Below the pieces are notes generated by a model. That model did not search any database. It was not told the DNA's origin and saw nothing but the letters and a program-made list of their open reading frames with translations. Shown here piece by piece: positions 6,392 to 14,526 of a stretch of 34,447 bases of DNA. The DNA is from an uncultured Clostridia bacterium (GTDB lineage Bacteria; Bacillota; Clostridia; Lachnospirales; CAG-274). Each line of letters begins with the position of its first letter. Within the stretch, counting starts at the first letter, position 1. A program made the position numbers and the translations under genes. The stretch is from contig CAJTVH010000030.1 in assembly GCA_910579745.1 (NCBI GenBank), forward strand, positions 906-35,352, read 5' to 3'.

Positions 6392-7338
6392 TGGCTAACA
6401 AAAAAACTTTGGAGGAAGAAATCATTGTTGAAGGTAATATTTCTGACATATTTAATTCAATATCTACTGTTTTAGATAGAAAAATATATAAAAATTTAAA
6501 CATAGATAATGACTCCTATCAAATTACGGCAAATTATAAAGATGGCTCAATTAAAGGAGAAGTTTTTGTTTCATTTCTATCTAACAATAAAGAAACAACA
6601 AAAATTATAATAAAATCTACAGCCTCTGACTCAATTTCTTCTTTTATGAGTTCAAGTGAAGTCATTATAGAAATGTTTAAAGACCCTGTTAAAGATATAA
6701 CAAATATAATAAATTCAAATTATAAAAAAACTATTAATAATACTATTAATGTTCCCACTCAAAAATTAATTATTGATAAAGATTCTATTAATAATACTGT
6801 TATTAATAACAATACTAATTCTCTTACCTCAGAATTAACTCTTACTATAAAACGTATTGAACAATGGTTTGCAATAAACCCGCCAATTAAAATATTGATT
6901 GACGGTAAGAAAAAATATGAGATAGAAAATGGAAATATTATAGAAATACCCATTTCATACGGAAATCACAATATCAAATTTTCCTGTAACATAAGAGATA
7001 AAATTATTGATATTAATGTTATTGAAAATACATTTTTAGAAATTGGATTCAACCGAATTACTGGTAGTATTGAGATAAATTCAGAAGTCAAAAATGCTCC
7101 ATATAATACACTATGTATAGTTGGTGTTGTTATATCTGGAATTTCTTTACTTCTAAACTTATGGGGTATTGTAGGAATTGCTGGTACATCAACATCAATC
7201 GCAGGTTTACTTGACTGTCAAAAGAAAAATGAAAATGGAAAAGCTCTAGCAATAATAGGAATAATAATTGGCGCATACTCAATTTTATATGCTGTATATC
7301 TCTTTTATACTATAGACAAACAATTTAATATGTCATAG
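6391..7338 (+). CDS. Membrane protein with C-terminal DUF4190-like segment
   Basis: 315 aa, translationally coupled to repressor B by TAATG. Residues 1-110 are soluble alpha/beta with no recognised motif. An Asn-rich linker follows, then a beta-rich region around residues 150-235 (ELTLTIKRIEQWFAINPPIK and after) resembling a small PEGA-type or adhesion fold. The C terminus (about 240-312) has two hydrophobic helices separated by LLDCQKKNENGKALA, the DUF4190-like two-helix hairpin. Expressed with the repressor from the lysogen, it is likely a lysogenic-conversion or superinfection-exclusion cargo gene. That role is inferred from position only. Confidence 0.55.
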   Translation: MANKKTLEEEIIVEGNISDIFNSISTVLDRKIYKNLNIDNDSYQITANYKDGSIKGEVFVSFLSNNKETTKIIIKSTASDSISSFMSSSEVIIEMFKDPVKDITNIINSNYKKTINNTINVPTQKLIIDKDSINNTVINNNTNSLTSELTLTIKRIEQWFAINPPIKILIDGKKKYEIENGNIIEIPISYGNHNIKFSCNIRDKIIDINVIENTFLEIGFNRITGSIEINSEVKNAPYNTLCIVGVVISGISLLLNLWGIVGIAGTSTSIAGLLDCQKKNENGKALAIIGIIIGAYSILYAVYLFYTIDKQFNMS

Positions 7339-7382
7339 TAAACCAGTAAAATATTAAATAAAACTATTTATGCCTGTAATCA

Positions 7383-7443
7383 TATAAAGCTACTTAACAC
7401 ATCATTTGCTTTAGAAGAAGAAATGAAAGGAGATAATAAATAA
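7383..7443 (+). repeat. Diverged copy of the 3' end of repressor B
   Basis: These 61 nt align without gaps to 6331-6391 with 53 identities, encoding IKLLNTSFALEEEMKGDNK and a TAA in the same phase. The preceding 44 nt do not match. This is a recombination scar: the end of a second, related repressor gene, followed by a second cargo gene. Confidence 0.7.
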
Positions 7444-7479
7444 ATATCTATTTATTAGAATATAAAAAGAATATTAAAT

Positions 7480-8658
7480 ATGGAATGGATAATTAAAATA
7501 ACTTTTGGATTTAGTCGTTCTAAATTATATAAAAAAGCTTTACTTTTAGCAGAATCTTTTCCTAATTACACATTAAATAATGGAATTGTATTTTGTGGTA
7601 CTGCTGACATAAAAGACTATATTATTTTTAATCGTGAATTTGATGACTTGATATTTATAATTGAAAAATGGAAAAATGCAGAAATTTTATTATATGGAAA
7701 AATTTTTACAAATGTAAGTGTTTATCATAATTTTAAAAATAAAATAAAAAAAGCTGCTGACAAATATAGTAAGCTATTGGAAAATTCAGCTGTATCTCTT
7801 GATAGTGTAACTTATGAAAATCTACCTTTACCTACTGTTTACTATCCAAACTTATATGGTGCTTTTTTTGCTTTTTCATCTGATATAGACAGTGACATAT
7901 ATTTTTGCGAATGTGAACGTTTAGCCATTGAAAATTACATAAAATTACGTCAGCAAATGCCTTTGATAAATTATTCAGGTTCAAAAACAAATCCTTTAGG
8001 AACAGATTTTTTCCCTGAATTAATTTCTGAAATGTCTTTAAATAACCCTCAATCTCCTCTCGATATATTTAAATTTAAAAAAAATATATGTTTTTATTGT
8101 AACAATAAAAAGCCAAAACTAAAATACTGTTTACCTATGTATGGTAATATATTTAAACAAACATATGGCTGGTTAATACAACAAGAGTATTTTAGATTAG
8201 GAATTGACCCTTATCAACAAAATAACATATTACCAGAATATTTTCCTAATGATATAGATACTGACATACCACGATATGTTGAAAATTCTGCGAGACAACG
8301 ACTTGGCTTTAAAAAAATTGGCGAAGCATGGACAAGTGAAACAACTTTATATTATATGATTAAAGGCTTATATCCCACTTATGAGGTAATTATGCACTAT
8401 CGACCAAAATGGCTCGATGGACTTGAATTAGATATATATATTCCGGCTCTAAATCTTGCATTTGAATATCAAGGTATACAACATTTTAAACCTATTGAAC
8501 ATTGGGGCGGTGATATTCAGTTACAAAAACAACAAGAATATGATAAAAAGAAAATCGAATTATGTAAAATAAAAAACATAACTTTAATACATATAAACTA
8601 TGATGAAGAATTAACTGAGTACAATATAAAATCAAAAATAAAAAAATTTTACAATTAA
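7480..8658 (+). CDS. Vsr-like PD-(D/E)XK domain protein, phage cargo
   Basis: 392 aa. The C-terminal 80 residues carry a Vsr/DUF559-type nuclease core: LELDIYIPALNLAFEYQGIQ with Asp318, Glu329 and Gln331, then H335 and a helix rich in Gln and Lys (LQKQQEYDKKKIELCK), ending in ITLIHINY. The long N-terminal part (1-290) is unfamiliar and contains ICFYCNNKKPKLKYC, a possible metal-binding pair. It follows the repressor-tail scar and is AT-rich like its neighbours. The ribosome site is weak. Similar nuclease domains occur in homing and restriction-like proteins; an antiphage role is a reasonable inference but not shown. Confidence 0.55.
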   Translation: MEWIIKITFGFSRSKLYKKALLLAESFPNYTLNNGIVFCGTADIKDYIIFNREFDDLIFIIEKWKNAEILLYGKIFTNVSVYHNFKNKIKKAADKYSKLLENSAVSLDSVTYENLPLPTVYYPNLYGAFFAFSSDIDSDIYFCECERLAIENYIKLRQQMPLINYSGSKTNPLGTDFFPELISEMSLNNPQSPLDIFKFKKNICFYCNNKKPKLKYCLPMYGNIFKQTYGWLIQQEYFRLGIDPYQQNNILPEYFPNDIDTDIPRYVENSARQRLGFKKIGEAWTSETTLYYMIKGLYPTYEVIMHYRPKWLDGLELDIYIPALNLAFEYQGIQHFKPIEHWGGDIQLQKQQEYDKKKIELCKIKNITLIHINYDEELTEYNIKSKIKKFYN

Positions 8659-8700
8659 AAATAAAAATTCACAAACAAAAAATTCAAGGAGGAAATCAAT

Positions 8701-8751
8701 ATGAAAAAACTTATTTTTATCTTTATTACAATCTTAACGCTTACAACTTGA
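8701..8751 (+). pseudogene. Orphan lipoprotein signal peptide (truncated)
   Basis: AGGAGG is followed by an ATG at 8701 encoding MKKLIFIFITILTLTT and then TGA. This is a textbook lipoprotein signal sequence that stops exactly where the lipobox cysteine codon (TGT or TGC) would be. The TGA itself is part of TTGAGGAGG, the ribosome site of the next gene. It looks like the stump of a replaced lipoprotein gene, though it could act as a coupled leader peptide. Confidence 0.5.
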
Positions 8752-8763
8752 GGAGGTTAAATT

Positions 8764-9165
8764 ATGGCTTTTTATATATTAAATACTAACAGACAATGGG
8801 ACGAAAAATGTGAAGAAAATATGTTAGAGAACCATACAGCATCAGCATATGGATTACCTTGGGGTAATAACATTAAGAAATTAAATATAGATGACTTAGT
8901 ATTTTTATATGGAAACATAAATGGATTATTGGCATATGGAGTAGTAGACAGTGACTTAAAATTAAAAGAGTTTATACATAATGAAAAAATATATAATGAA
9001 TATTATAGAAATTTGGATAATTTCAGGATATTAAAAACACCAATATCAGCGTCAGAAATGAAAAAAATAACAAATAAAAACTATGTATATAATACTACAA
9101 TGTTTTCTATAAGTTGTAGTGAAGCAGTACAGTTTATTGAGAAAATAAACACACATCATATTTAA
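8764..9165 (+). CDS. EVE/PUA-like domain protein (probable)
   Basis: 133 aa with GAGGAGG before the ATG. It opens MAFYILNTNRQWDEKCEENM and has IDDLVFLYGNINGLLAYGVV near residues 42-61. This resembles the EVE/PUA-like pattern of a GD-x-V-x-x-Y strand followed by a glycine turn and a gxigxgxV strand. EVE domains bind modified bases and often accompany restriction-type or antiphage genes. Here it follows the Vsr-like protein, so the two may form a modified-DNA recognition and cleavage unit. The family call is by pattern only; the C-terminal half is unremarkable. Confidence 0.45.
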   Translation: MAFYILNTNRQWDEKCEENMLENHTASAYGLPWGNNIKKLNIDDLVFLYGNINGLLAYGVVDSDLKLKEFIHNEKIYNEYYRNLDNFRILKTPISASEMKKITNKNYVYNTTMFSISCSEAVQFIEKINTHHI

Positions 9166-9248
9166 GATTTATAATTCAATATACTATTAATCAAATAATT
9201 TAATTTTCAAAAAAATTAATAAAATTTATTAAAAACTAAGGTGATAAT

Positions 9249-9950
9249 ATGTCAATTTACAAAAATGAAAAAACCGGAAACTGGTACGCTATATTCCGTT
9301 ACACAGATTTACATAAAAAACGTAAACAAAAGAAAATATAATTAATACCTACTTTAAAGATAAACCAATAAATACAATAACCGTTTCCAATGTAAGACAC
9401 TAGTAAAATAATTTAATTAATGATAATTATAAAACACGTACATCAAAGCCATTTATAATCAACTCTCCGCAATTCTTAATTACGCAATACGCTATCGCGA
9501 TTTATCGAAAAATCCAGCGAGAGAAGCTAGTTCTGCCGGAAAGAAAAAAAGCCGACAAAGTCAGTTTTTGTACTATTGAGGAATTTAAACAAACTATCCA
9601 GTATATTGATAAATACAATTATATAACCAAAATATTATTATAAATCTTATTTTGGACAGGTATGCGACAAAGTGAATTGTGCACCTTAATTCTAAAAGAT
9701 ATTAATTTTAACAACAGAATAATATCTATTTCAAAACCTTTGTCTGTTTTAACTATCTAAGAAATACTTATCAGTAAACCCAAGACTAAAATATCTGAAA
9801 GAACTGTTGAAATACCTTAATTTTTAAATAATAATATAAAAGAGTTTATTGACTGTCATAGTACCTTATTAAAACAAAATGACAAGATTTTTAACAAAAC
9901 AAAGTCAAACTTACCAAGAAAAATAAATTATATTGCCGAAAAAGCCAGTT
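9249..9950 (+). pseudogene. Decayed tyrosine integrase
   Basis: It starts with a good site and ATG at 9249 encoding MSIYKNEKTGNWYAIFRYTD, the N-terminal arm-binding domain, but stops after about 30 codons. Further fragments in changing frames include NQLSAILNYAIRYRDLSKNP (core-binding domain) and ILFWTGMRQSEL, which holds the first catalytic Arg box. Several stops and frame changes intervene, and the HxxR and Tyr boxes are absent. It is a dead integrase older than the intact one at 10860, consistent with repeated turnover of integration modules in element 1. Confidence 0.75.
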
Positions 9951-9952
9951 AA

Positions 9953-10007
9953 AAAAATGGAGTGAATTTTAAGCCATGTAAATGTGATTAAAATTCACTC
10001 CATTTTT
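9953..10007. terminator. Bidirectional terminator (20-bp perfect stem)
   Basis: AAAAATGGAGTGAATTTTAA (9953-9972) is perfectly complementary to 9988-10007 across a 15-nt loop. A-rich and T-rich ends make it functional in both directions. It closes the dead integrase region and the remnant coming from the right. Confidence 0.75.
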
Positions 10008-10032
10008 AACAGTACAATCCAAAAGTTATAAA

Positions 10033-10147
10033 TTAACAGGTAATTTGGTATGGTATACCTGAAATATCAGACTGCTTTTTAAAGCATTCTATTATATCTC
10101 TGTCTATATTAATTGTTATCTGTTTTTTTAATTTTTTAACATATAAT
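10033..10147 (-). pseudogene. Remnant of a BrnA/CopG-like antitoxin
   Basis: A minus-strand frame without a start reads VKKLKKQITINIDRDIIECF, then KKQSDISGIPYQITC and a TAA at 10033. This resembles the C-terminal ribbon-helix-helix of BrnA-type antitoxins (KKQITIRLD-x-DVIEYFK-x8-PYQ). No toxin gene is seen next to it. It is probably the leftover of another toxin-antitoxin locus. The call is tentative. Confidence 0.35.
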
Positions 10148-10333
10148 ATCAAAATATTATTTGCAAATATAAAACCTTTATGATAATATAATAGTACAAA
10201 GCTAACTTATTAGCTAAATCGCAAAACAACAATTTACAATCACCAAAAAATGAATAAGCCAAAATAAAATTGATAATATTATTAACACAAAAACATATTT
10301 TTTAAATATAACAAATTTAAGAGGTGTTCATAT

Positions 10334-10552
10334 ATGGAATATACAGTAAATTTAATTTGGGATAATGAATCTAATGTATGGATTGCGACAAGTGAAGATA
10401 TTCCAGGTCTTGTATTGGAATCAGGTTCATTTGACGCTTTATTGGAACGTGTTCGCTTCGCTGTACCAGAATTACTTACATTAAACAAACCTAAAGCAAC
10501 TCCATCTACTCTAACCTTTATATCAAAGCGCTGTGAAAGGATAGCTTTATAA
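10334..10552 (+). CDS. hicB: HicB antitoxin
   Basis: 72 aa, with GAGGTG before the ATG. EYTVNLIWDNESNVWIATSE followed by DIPGLVLESGSFDALLERV is the HicB/DUF1902 partial RNase-H-like fold (strand, EDIPGLV, helix). HicB neutralises HicA and usually represses the operon. The C terminus lacks an obvious DNA-binding domain, ending in a short basic tail. The stop overlaps the hicA start by one base. The order hicB-hicA is the less common antitoxin-first arrangement. The 330 bp upstream hold only an antitoxin remnant and AT-rich promoter-like sequence. Confidence 0.85.
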   Translation: MEYTVNLIWDNESNVWIATSEDIPGLVLESGSFDALLERVRFAVPELLTLNKPKATPSTLTFISKRCERIAL

Positions 10553-10749
10553 TGGCTGAATATGAGAAAAAAGTACGTAAAATTCTTACTCAAAACAAAT
10601 GTACTTTTGTAAGACACGGAAAAGGTGACCATGATATTTGGTACAGTCCTATCACTTGTTGTCACATAACTGTTGATTCAAAAATAAAATCAAGACACAC
10701 TGCTAATGCTATTTTAAAACAAAGCGGAATTGATTACAGATTTAGATAA
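10552..10749 (+). CDS. hicA: HicA toxin (mRNA interferase)
   Basis: 65 aa. The dsRBD-like toxin fold is clear: EKKVRKILTQNKCTFVRHGK then GDHDIW with the catalytic His in the GDH motif, a strand HITVDSKI, and the C-terminal HTANAILKQSGID helix. HicA cleaves mRNA and arrests translation when HicB is lost. It is coupled to hicB by TAATG, with AAAGGA inside the hicB end as ribosome site. In a prophage it may stabilise the element or abort infection by other phages. A terminator follows at 10807. Confidence 0.88.
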   Translation: MAEYEKKVRKILTQNKCTFVRHGKGDHDIWYSPITCCHITVDSKIKSRHTANAILKQSGIDYRFR

Positions 10750-10806
10750 CATTAAAAATAAAAAAATAGAAATATTGATAAATAAAAATTATTAATACAA
10801 ATTTAT

Positions 10807-10828
10807 AAAAAGCCCTCCGGGGCTTTTT
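10807..10828 (+). terminator. Rho-independent terminator after hicBA
   Basis: AAAAAGCCC (10807-10815), loop TCCG, then GGGCTTTTT (10820-10828): a compact GC stem with a T-run, separating hicBA from the integrase gene. Confidence 0.85.
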
Positions 10829-10859
10829 AGCTGTCAAAAATATAAAGGATGTGAGACTT

Positions 10860-12044
10860 ATGGCAAACAAAAGAGGAAACGGGGAAGGCTCAATCTCAAA
10901 ACGCCCTGACGGTACTTGGTGGGCAAGGATTACAATAGGCGTTGATAAAAACGGAAAACAAAAACGAAAAGCGTTCTACGGAAAAACAAGACAAGAAGTA
11001 CAAAAGAAAATGACAGCGGCTTTAAATGAAATTAATACAAACACATATATTGAACCATCAAAATTGACCTTGGAAACGTGGCTAAATAACTGGTTTAATG
11101 AATACTCATTAAATTCAATAAAACAATCAACAAGAGTAAGCTATGAGACATTCATAACCAAGCATATAAGTCCGGTTATAGGAAAAATAAAACTTCAAAA
11201 TTTGCGGCCTGACATCATTCAAAAATTTTATAATGATAAACTGGAAAATGGAAGATTAGATGGAAAAGGCGGTTTGAGCCCAAAAACAATAAAAAATATA
11301 CACGTTATGCTTCACGAAGCGTTAGAACAAGCTTTAAAAAATGGTTTAATCGCAAGAAATGTAACCGAAGCCGTCACTCTTCCCAAAATCACAAAAAAAG
11401 AAATGCGGGTTTTAACATCAGATGAACAAAGCAGACTTTTAAAATTATGCAATAATGAAAACAACGGAATATTTGTAATATTAGCGTTATCAACGGGTAT
11501 GCGCTTAGGAGAAATTTTAGGCTTAAAATGGGAAGATATAAATTTTAAAAACAAATTACTGACAGTAAAACGTACTGTAAACAGATTAAAAAATTATAAT
11601 TCAAATATAGACTCAAAAACCGCGTTAATAGTAAATTCTCCAAAAACAGAAAATTCAATAAGAATAATTCCTTTAAATGAGAAAATATTAAAATGCTTAA
11701 AATCATACAAAACTTTTCAAAATGAGAAATATTTTAAATTAGGCGTACATATGGAAGAAGATAATTTTGTATTTCCTAATAGTTTAGGCAATACCGGAGA
11801 ACCTAAAACCTATCAAAAAATATTCACTAACTTAACAAAAGAAGCCAATATTGAAAACGCTCACTTTCACTGTTTACGTCATACTTTCGCTACAAGAGCA
11901 CTGGAAGAGGGCATTCCAGCAAAAACCGTAAGTGAAATTCTCGGACACGCAAACGTTAGCACAACTCTCGACTTATATTCCCACGTATTGCTTGATACAA
12001 AAAGAAACGCCATTGAGAGAATGAGTAAGTTTATTGAGATATAA
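10860..12044 (+). CDS. int: Tyrosine integrase of element 1
   Basis: 394 aa from the ATG at 10860, placed ten bases after AAAGGA; a GTG at 10851 is too close to the site. The N terminus (GEGSISKRPDGTWWARITIG) is an AP2-like arm-binding domain, residues 65-175 the core-binding domain, and 180-390 the catalytic domain with Arg215, His337-x-x-Arg340, His363 and Tyr373 all present. It lies about 120 bp from the att repeat at 12163, with its own arm-type repeats at 12070-12107 in between. It should catalyse integration of element 1 at the 3' end of tRNA-fMet. It appears intact. Confidence 0.9.
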   Translation: MANKRGNGEGSISKRPDGTWWARITIGVDKNGKQKRKAFYGKTRQEVQKKMTAALNEINTNTYIEPSKLTLETWLNNWFNEYSLNSIKQSTRVSYETFITKHISPVIGKIKLQNLRPDIIQKFYNDKLENGRLDGKGGLSPKTIKNIHVMLHEALEQALKNGLIARNVTEAVTLPKITKKEMRVLTSDEQSRLLKLCNNENNGIFVILALSTGMRLGEILGLKWEDINFKNKLLTVKRTVNRLKNYNSNIDSKTALIVNSPKTENSIRIIPLNEKILKCLKSYKTFQNEKYFKLGVHMEEDNFVFPNSLGNTGEPKTYQKIFTNLTKEANIENAHFHCLRHTFATRALEEGIPAKTVSEILGHANVSTTLDLYSHVLLDTKRNAIERMSKFIEI

Positions 12045-12069
12045 CACATAATAAATTAAATTTTTTCGG

Positions 12070-12107
12070 GTAGGTATAAAGTAGGTATATTTTTTATGTA
12101 TACCTAC
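12070..12107. repeat. Arm-type repeats of element 1 (GTAGGTATA)
   Basis: GTAGGTATA occurs twice in direct orientation (12070-12078, 12081-12089) and once inverted as TATACCTAC (12099-12107), just after the integrase gene and before the att core. Short repeats in this position are typical integrase arm-binding sites. They differ completely from the TGTCCCC repeats of element 2. Confidence 0.6.
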
Positions 12108-12125
12108 TATTTTTATGAAAAATAA

Positions 12126-12155
12126 AAGCCCTGTAAACCACTGTTTACAAGGCTT
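12126..12155 (-). terminator. Terminator facing the att/tRNA side
   Basis: AAGCC-C-TGTAAAC pairs with GTTTACA-A-GGCTT (one C/A mismatch, 4-nt loop). The U-run is on the minus strand, so it would end transcription arriving through the att site, replacing the tRNA terminator when element 1 is next to the tRNA. Confidence 0.6.
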
Positions 12156-12162
12156 CTAAGAG

Positions 12163-12205
12163 ATTGCGGGAGCTGGATTTGAACCAACGACCTTCGGGTT
12201 ATGAG
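12163..12205 (-). repeat. att site: 3' half of tRNA-fMet
   Basis: A perfect 43-bp match to 34276-34318, covering the tRNA-fMet sequence from the anticodon loop to just past the 3' end. The tRNA 5' half is absent here (GGCG replaces CCCG at 12206). It is the junction between element 1 and element 2. Confidence 0.9.
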
Positions 12206-12587
12206 GGCGTTAATATCTGTTTTGTACAGTATTGAATATTATTGTCATACCCAGATTTATCGTATTTTTTCAACCATTAAATTAAGTCTTACTAAGTTGA
12301 TTTTAGTCCAATTTTGTAAAAAGTGTCCCCAAAGTGTCCCCACTGTTACAATTTCAAACTTTATAACCAATACTATTAAATCATATTTTATCAATTACTA
12401 TATCCATTTTCTTAATTAACTCTATCTTAATACATTGTATTATATCTATACCAAATCACACAAATCAATTTTTCTCACCAAATAGGAAATAAAGTTTAAA
12501 TCATAAGTGCAACATAAGACCTCTCGCCTATTGATATATAAAAAGATTCCTAAACCTCTTTGAAAATTGGTTTGCATAATAGCAAAT
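12206..12587. other. Non-coding left end of element 2 with tandem arm-type repeats
   Basis: Very AT-rich with no credible gene. At 12321-12342 two contiguous perfect copies of AAGTGTCCCCA lie 116 bp from the att core. A related pair lies near the right end at 34185-34206. I read them as integrase arm-binding sites; nothing else stands out. Confidence 0.55.
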
Positions 12588-14526
12588 TTAGCTTTCTATA
12601 ACTTCAAATCCTGCATTCTCCAATATTTTTCTATCCGTCTTTGAAAAACTTTTTGGCTTTGGTATTCCAAGCGATAATAAATATCTGGCTCTTGAAAAAG
12701 CCACATAAGCCAGCCTATTTTCTTCTCCGATACCTTCTCTGTTAAACCACTGTTTCCAATAGCCACCTGAATGTTCATCGTTGCCAGCCTGATAAGAAGA
12801 TAAGAAAAGAACTGCATCCAAACTCATGCCCTTACATCCATGAATTGTTTCAATAGCATAAGTTAAATTTCCTTTTTTATTGTCAAACAATGTTTCTTCT
12901 ACTGTTTTATCTTTATTTCCACTTCTGATATTCCCTATACAATATGTACAGCCAGATAATTCTGGTAAAGTTTTTATGCTCTCCATCATTAACTTATTTA
13001 ACAATCCCTTCCATACTGTCCAAGTAACTGAAAAGTCATTAAGCTGTTTTGTCTCTTTCAAAATATTCTCTATCTCAAATAACATCTTCTTCCAATTATT
13101 ATTTTCAATTTGTTTTGGTCTATAAAAAAATTGATTATTTAAATGCTCACTTGTTTTAAAAAAAATTCTCTGTATGCCTTTTGCCAGCATATCAAACAGT
13201 ATCTTAAAATCAGAAACTTGACTTTTTTGATTAAGCAAATATACAATTTGAGCTATTACTTCTAAATTATTAGGCTTTTGACTGTTGTTTTTAAATCCCA
13301 GTAACTTATTTTTTAAATTGTGGTTTCTGACAATTATTCTGCTTTCTTCAACACTCAAATTATTTTCAATCACATACTTATGAAATTTATTGATTGCAAA
13401 TTCTTCTTTTCCCTTAGGATAAAGAATTGCAATTAAAGGAGTTTTTATTTTGTTACCATTCTTTCCCTTAATTTTATTTTTACCATCAACAATATATTCT
13501 GAAGCATTCACAATATACTGACAGCTTCTGTAATTTTCTTTCAGCATTTGAATATCAAAACCATACTTTTTTATAAATTCACTAGTATCATTTGGTTCTA
13601 TACTTCTAAATCCATATATTGCTTGATTCAAATCTCCAACCAAATGAATTTTGCACCCGTTTTTACAGAGAATTGCCAACAATTCCAACTGAACATACGA
13701 TAAATCCTGACATTCATCCACAAAAATTACAGGAAAACGTCTTGCTATTAACTCTGATATTTCAGGATATTTTTCAAATAATAAATTTATCAAATATTCT
13801 ATATCTTCATAAAGCGCAAACCCACTTCTCCAAAATTTCAATTTTGTTTTTTCCAAATCCTGTTTTCTCCATTTATCCTTCTGTACCAAACCCCGCAAAA
13901 TCTCTTTTCCTTGCCTGCTTCTTGTTCCGCAATATTGATATGAATTTGTTTTTAAATCATAAAAAAACTCATGTGCTTTAATATTTCCTAATCTATCATA
14001 TCCATATTTACTGCTATATACACTTAAAAAATCAGAAGTGCAGCTATTCTCTATTAGCCGTATGCTTTTATCCCCTCGTTCATCACCTTTATATTCCATC
14101 AATTTATATAAGAATGGATTAGCGATATAACCATGCAACCAGCTTGTAAAAGTACCAATATAATGTGGATATTCTAATTTACCGTTAAAAAAGCAGTTCA
14201 GTCTATTATTTATTTCTTTTTCTGCTGAATTTGTAAATGTTAAAACCGCAAACCCTTGATTTTTCAGCTTCCATTGTTCTTTTTCATATACTGCTTTAAT
14301 AGCCAAAACTTCTGTTTTTCCACTTCCCGGACACGCTTTCAAAAAAAACATTCTTCTGTAAATTTGATATCACATAATTAATTTGTTCATCATTCATATT
14401 GTTGATAAAACTTTTACCTAACTGCTTGCACCTTTTATTTTGTTTTCCATCACATATACCAAAATTAAAACTACATTTCTCATTTCCGCATAACATCCTG
14501 CGTATTAATCTTTTTTTATCTTCCAT
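12588..14526 (-). pseudogene. gajB: Gabija GajB: UvrD/Rep-like helicase, one frameshift at a T8 run
   Basis: The reading starts at the ATG at 14526, overlapping the end of gajA by 11 nt, and runs about 60 codons (Cys-rich segment, then MNDEQINYVISNLQKNVFF, a Q-motif-like region). At the T8 run (complement of 14341-14348) the frame moves by +1 into the 587-codon helicase body. That body has Walker A ACPGSGKT, TFTNSAEKEI, DECQD (residues 212-216), GDLNQAIYGFRS, ENYRS, IHGCKGMSLDAV and VAFSRA, all SF1A motifs intact. GajB senses DNA or nucleotides and works with the GajA nuclease. The downstream frame has no ribosome site of its own. A lost T, polymerase slippage or a sequencing error would restore it. 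Confidence 0.75.

Larger units (their letters stand above)
1..12205. mobile_element. Element 1: right end of a prophage or phage-like element
   Basis: Phage-type early genes on the minus strand (12-4660), divergent repressor switches (4660-6391), plus-strand cargo, hicBA and a tyrosine integrase (10860-12044) run up to a 43-bp att repeat at 12163-12205. This order (early genes, lysogeny switch, cargo, int, att) is the normal end of a temperate phage or phage-derived element. The other att site and any structural genes would lie left of the window. Genes at 1-4.6 kb look less AT-rich than those at 4.9-10.7 kb, so the element is mosaic. It could instead be an integrative element that borrowed a phage control region, because no capsid or tail gene is visible. 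Confidence 0.65.

Noticed and set aside
10282..10665. 127-codon minus-strand ORF over hicBA
   Set aside because: It is antisense to two clear genes, has no ribosome site, and its codon pattern mirrors hicB and hicA.
12163..12230. A second complete tRNA-fMet gene
   Set aside because: Only the 3' half matches; the sequence diverges immediately before the anticodon stem, so it is an att remnant.
14296..14526. Classical programmed -1 frameshift in gajB
   Set aside because: The downstream frame is +1 relative to the upstream one (175-nt offset between starts), so a -1 slip at the T-run would not enter it. A lost base or transcript slippage fits; a ribosomal -1 event does not.
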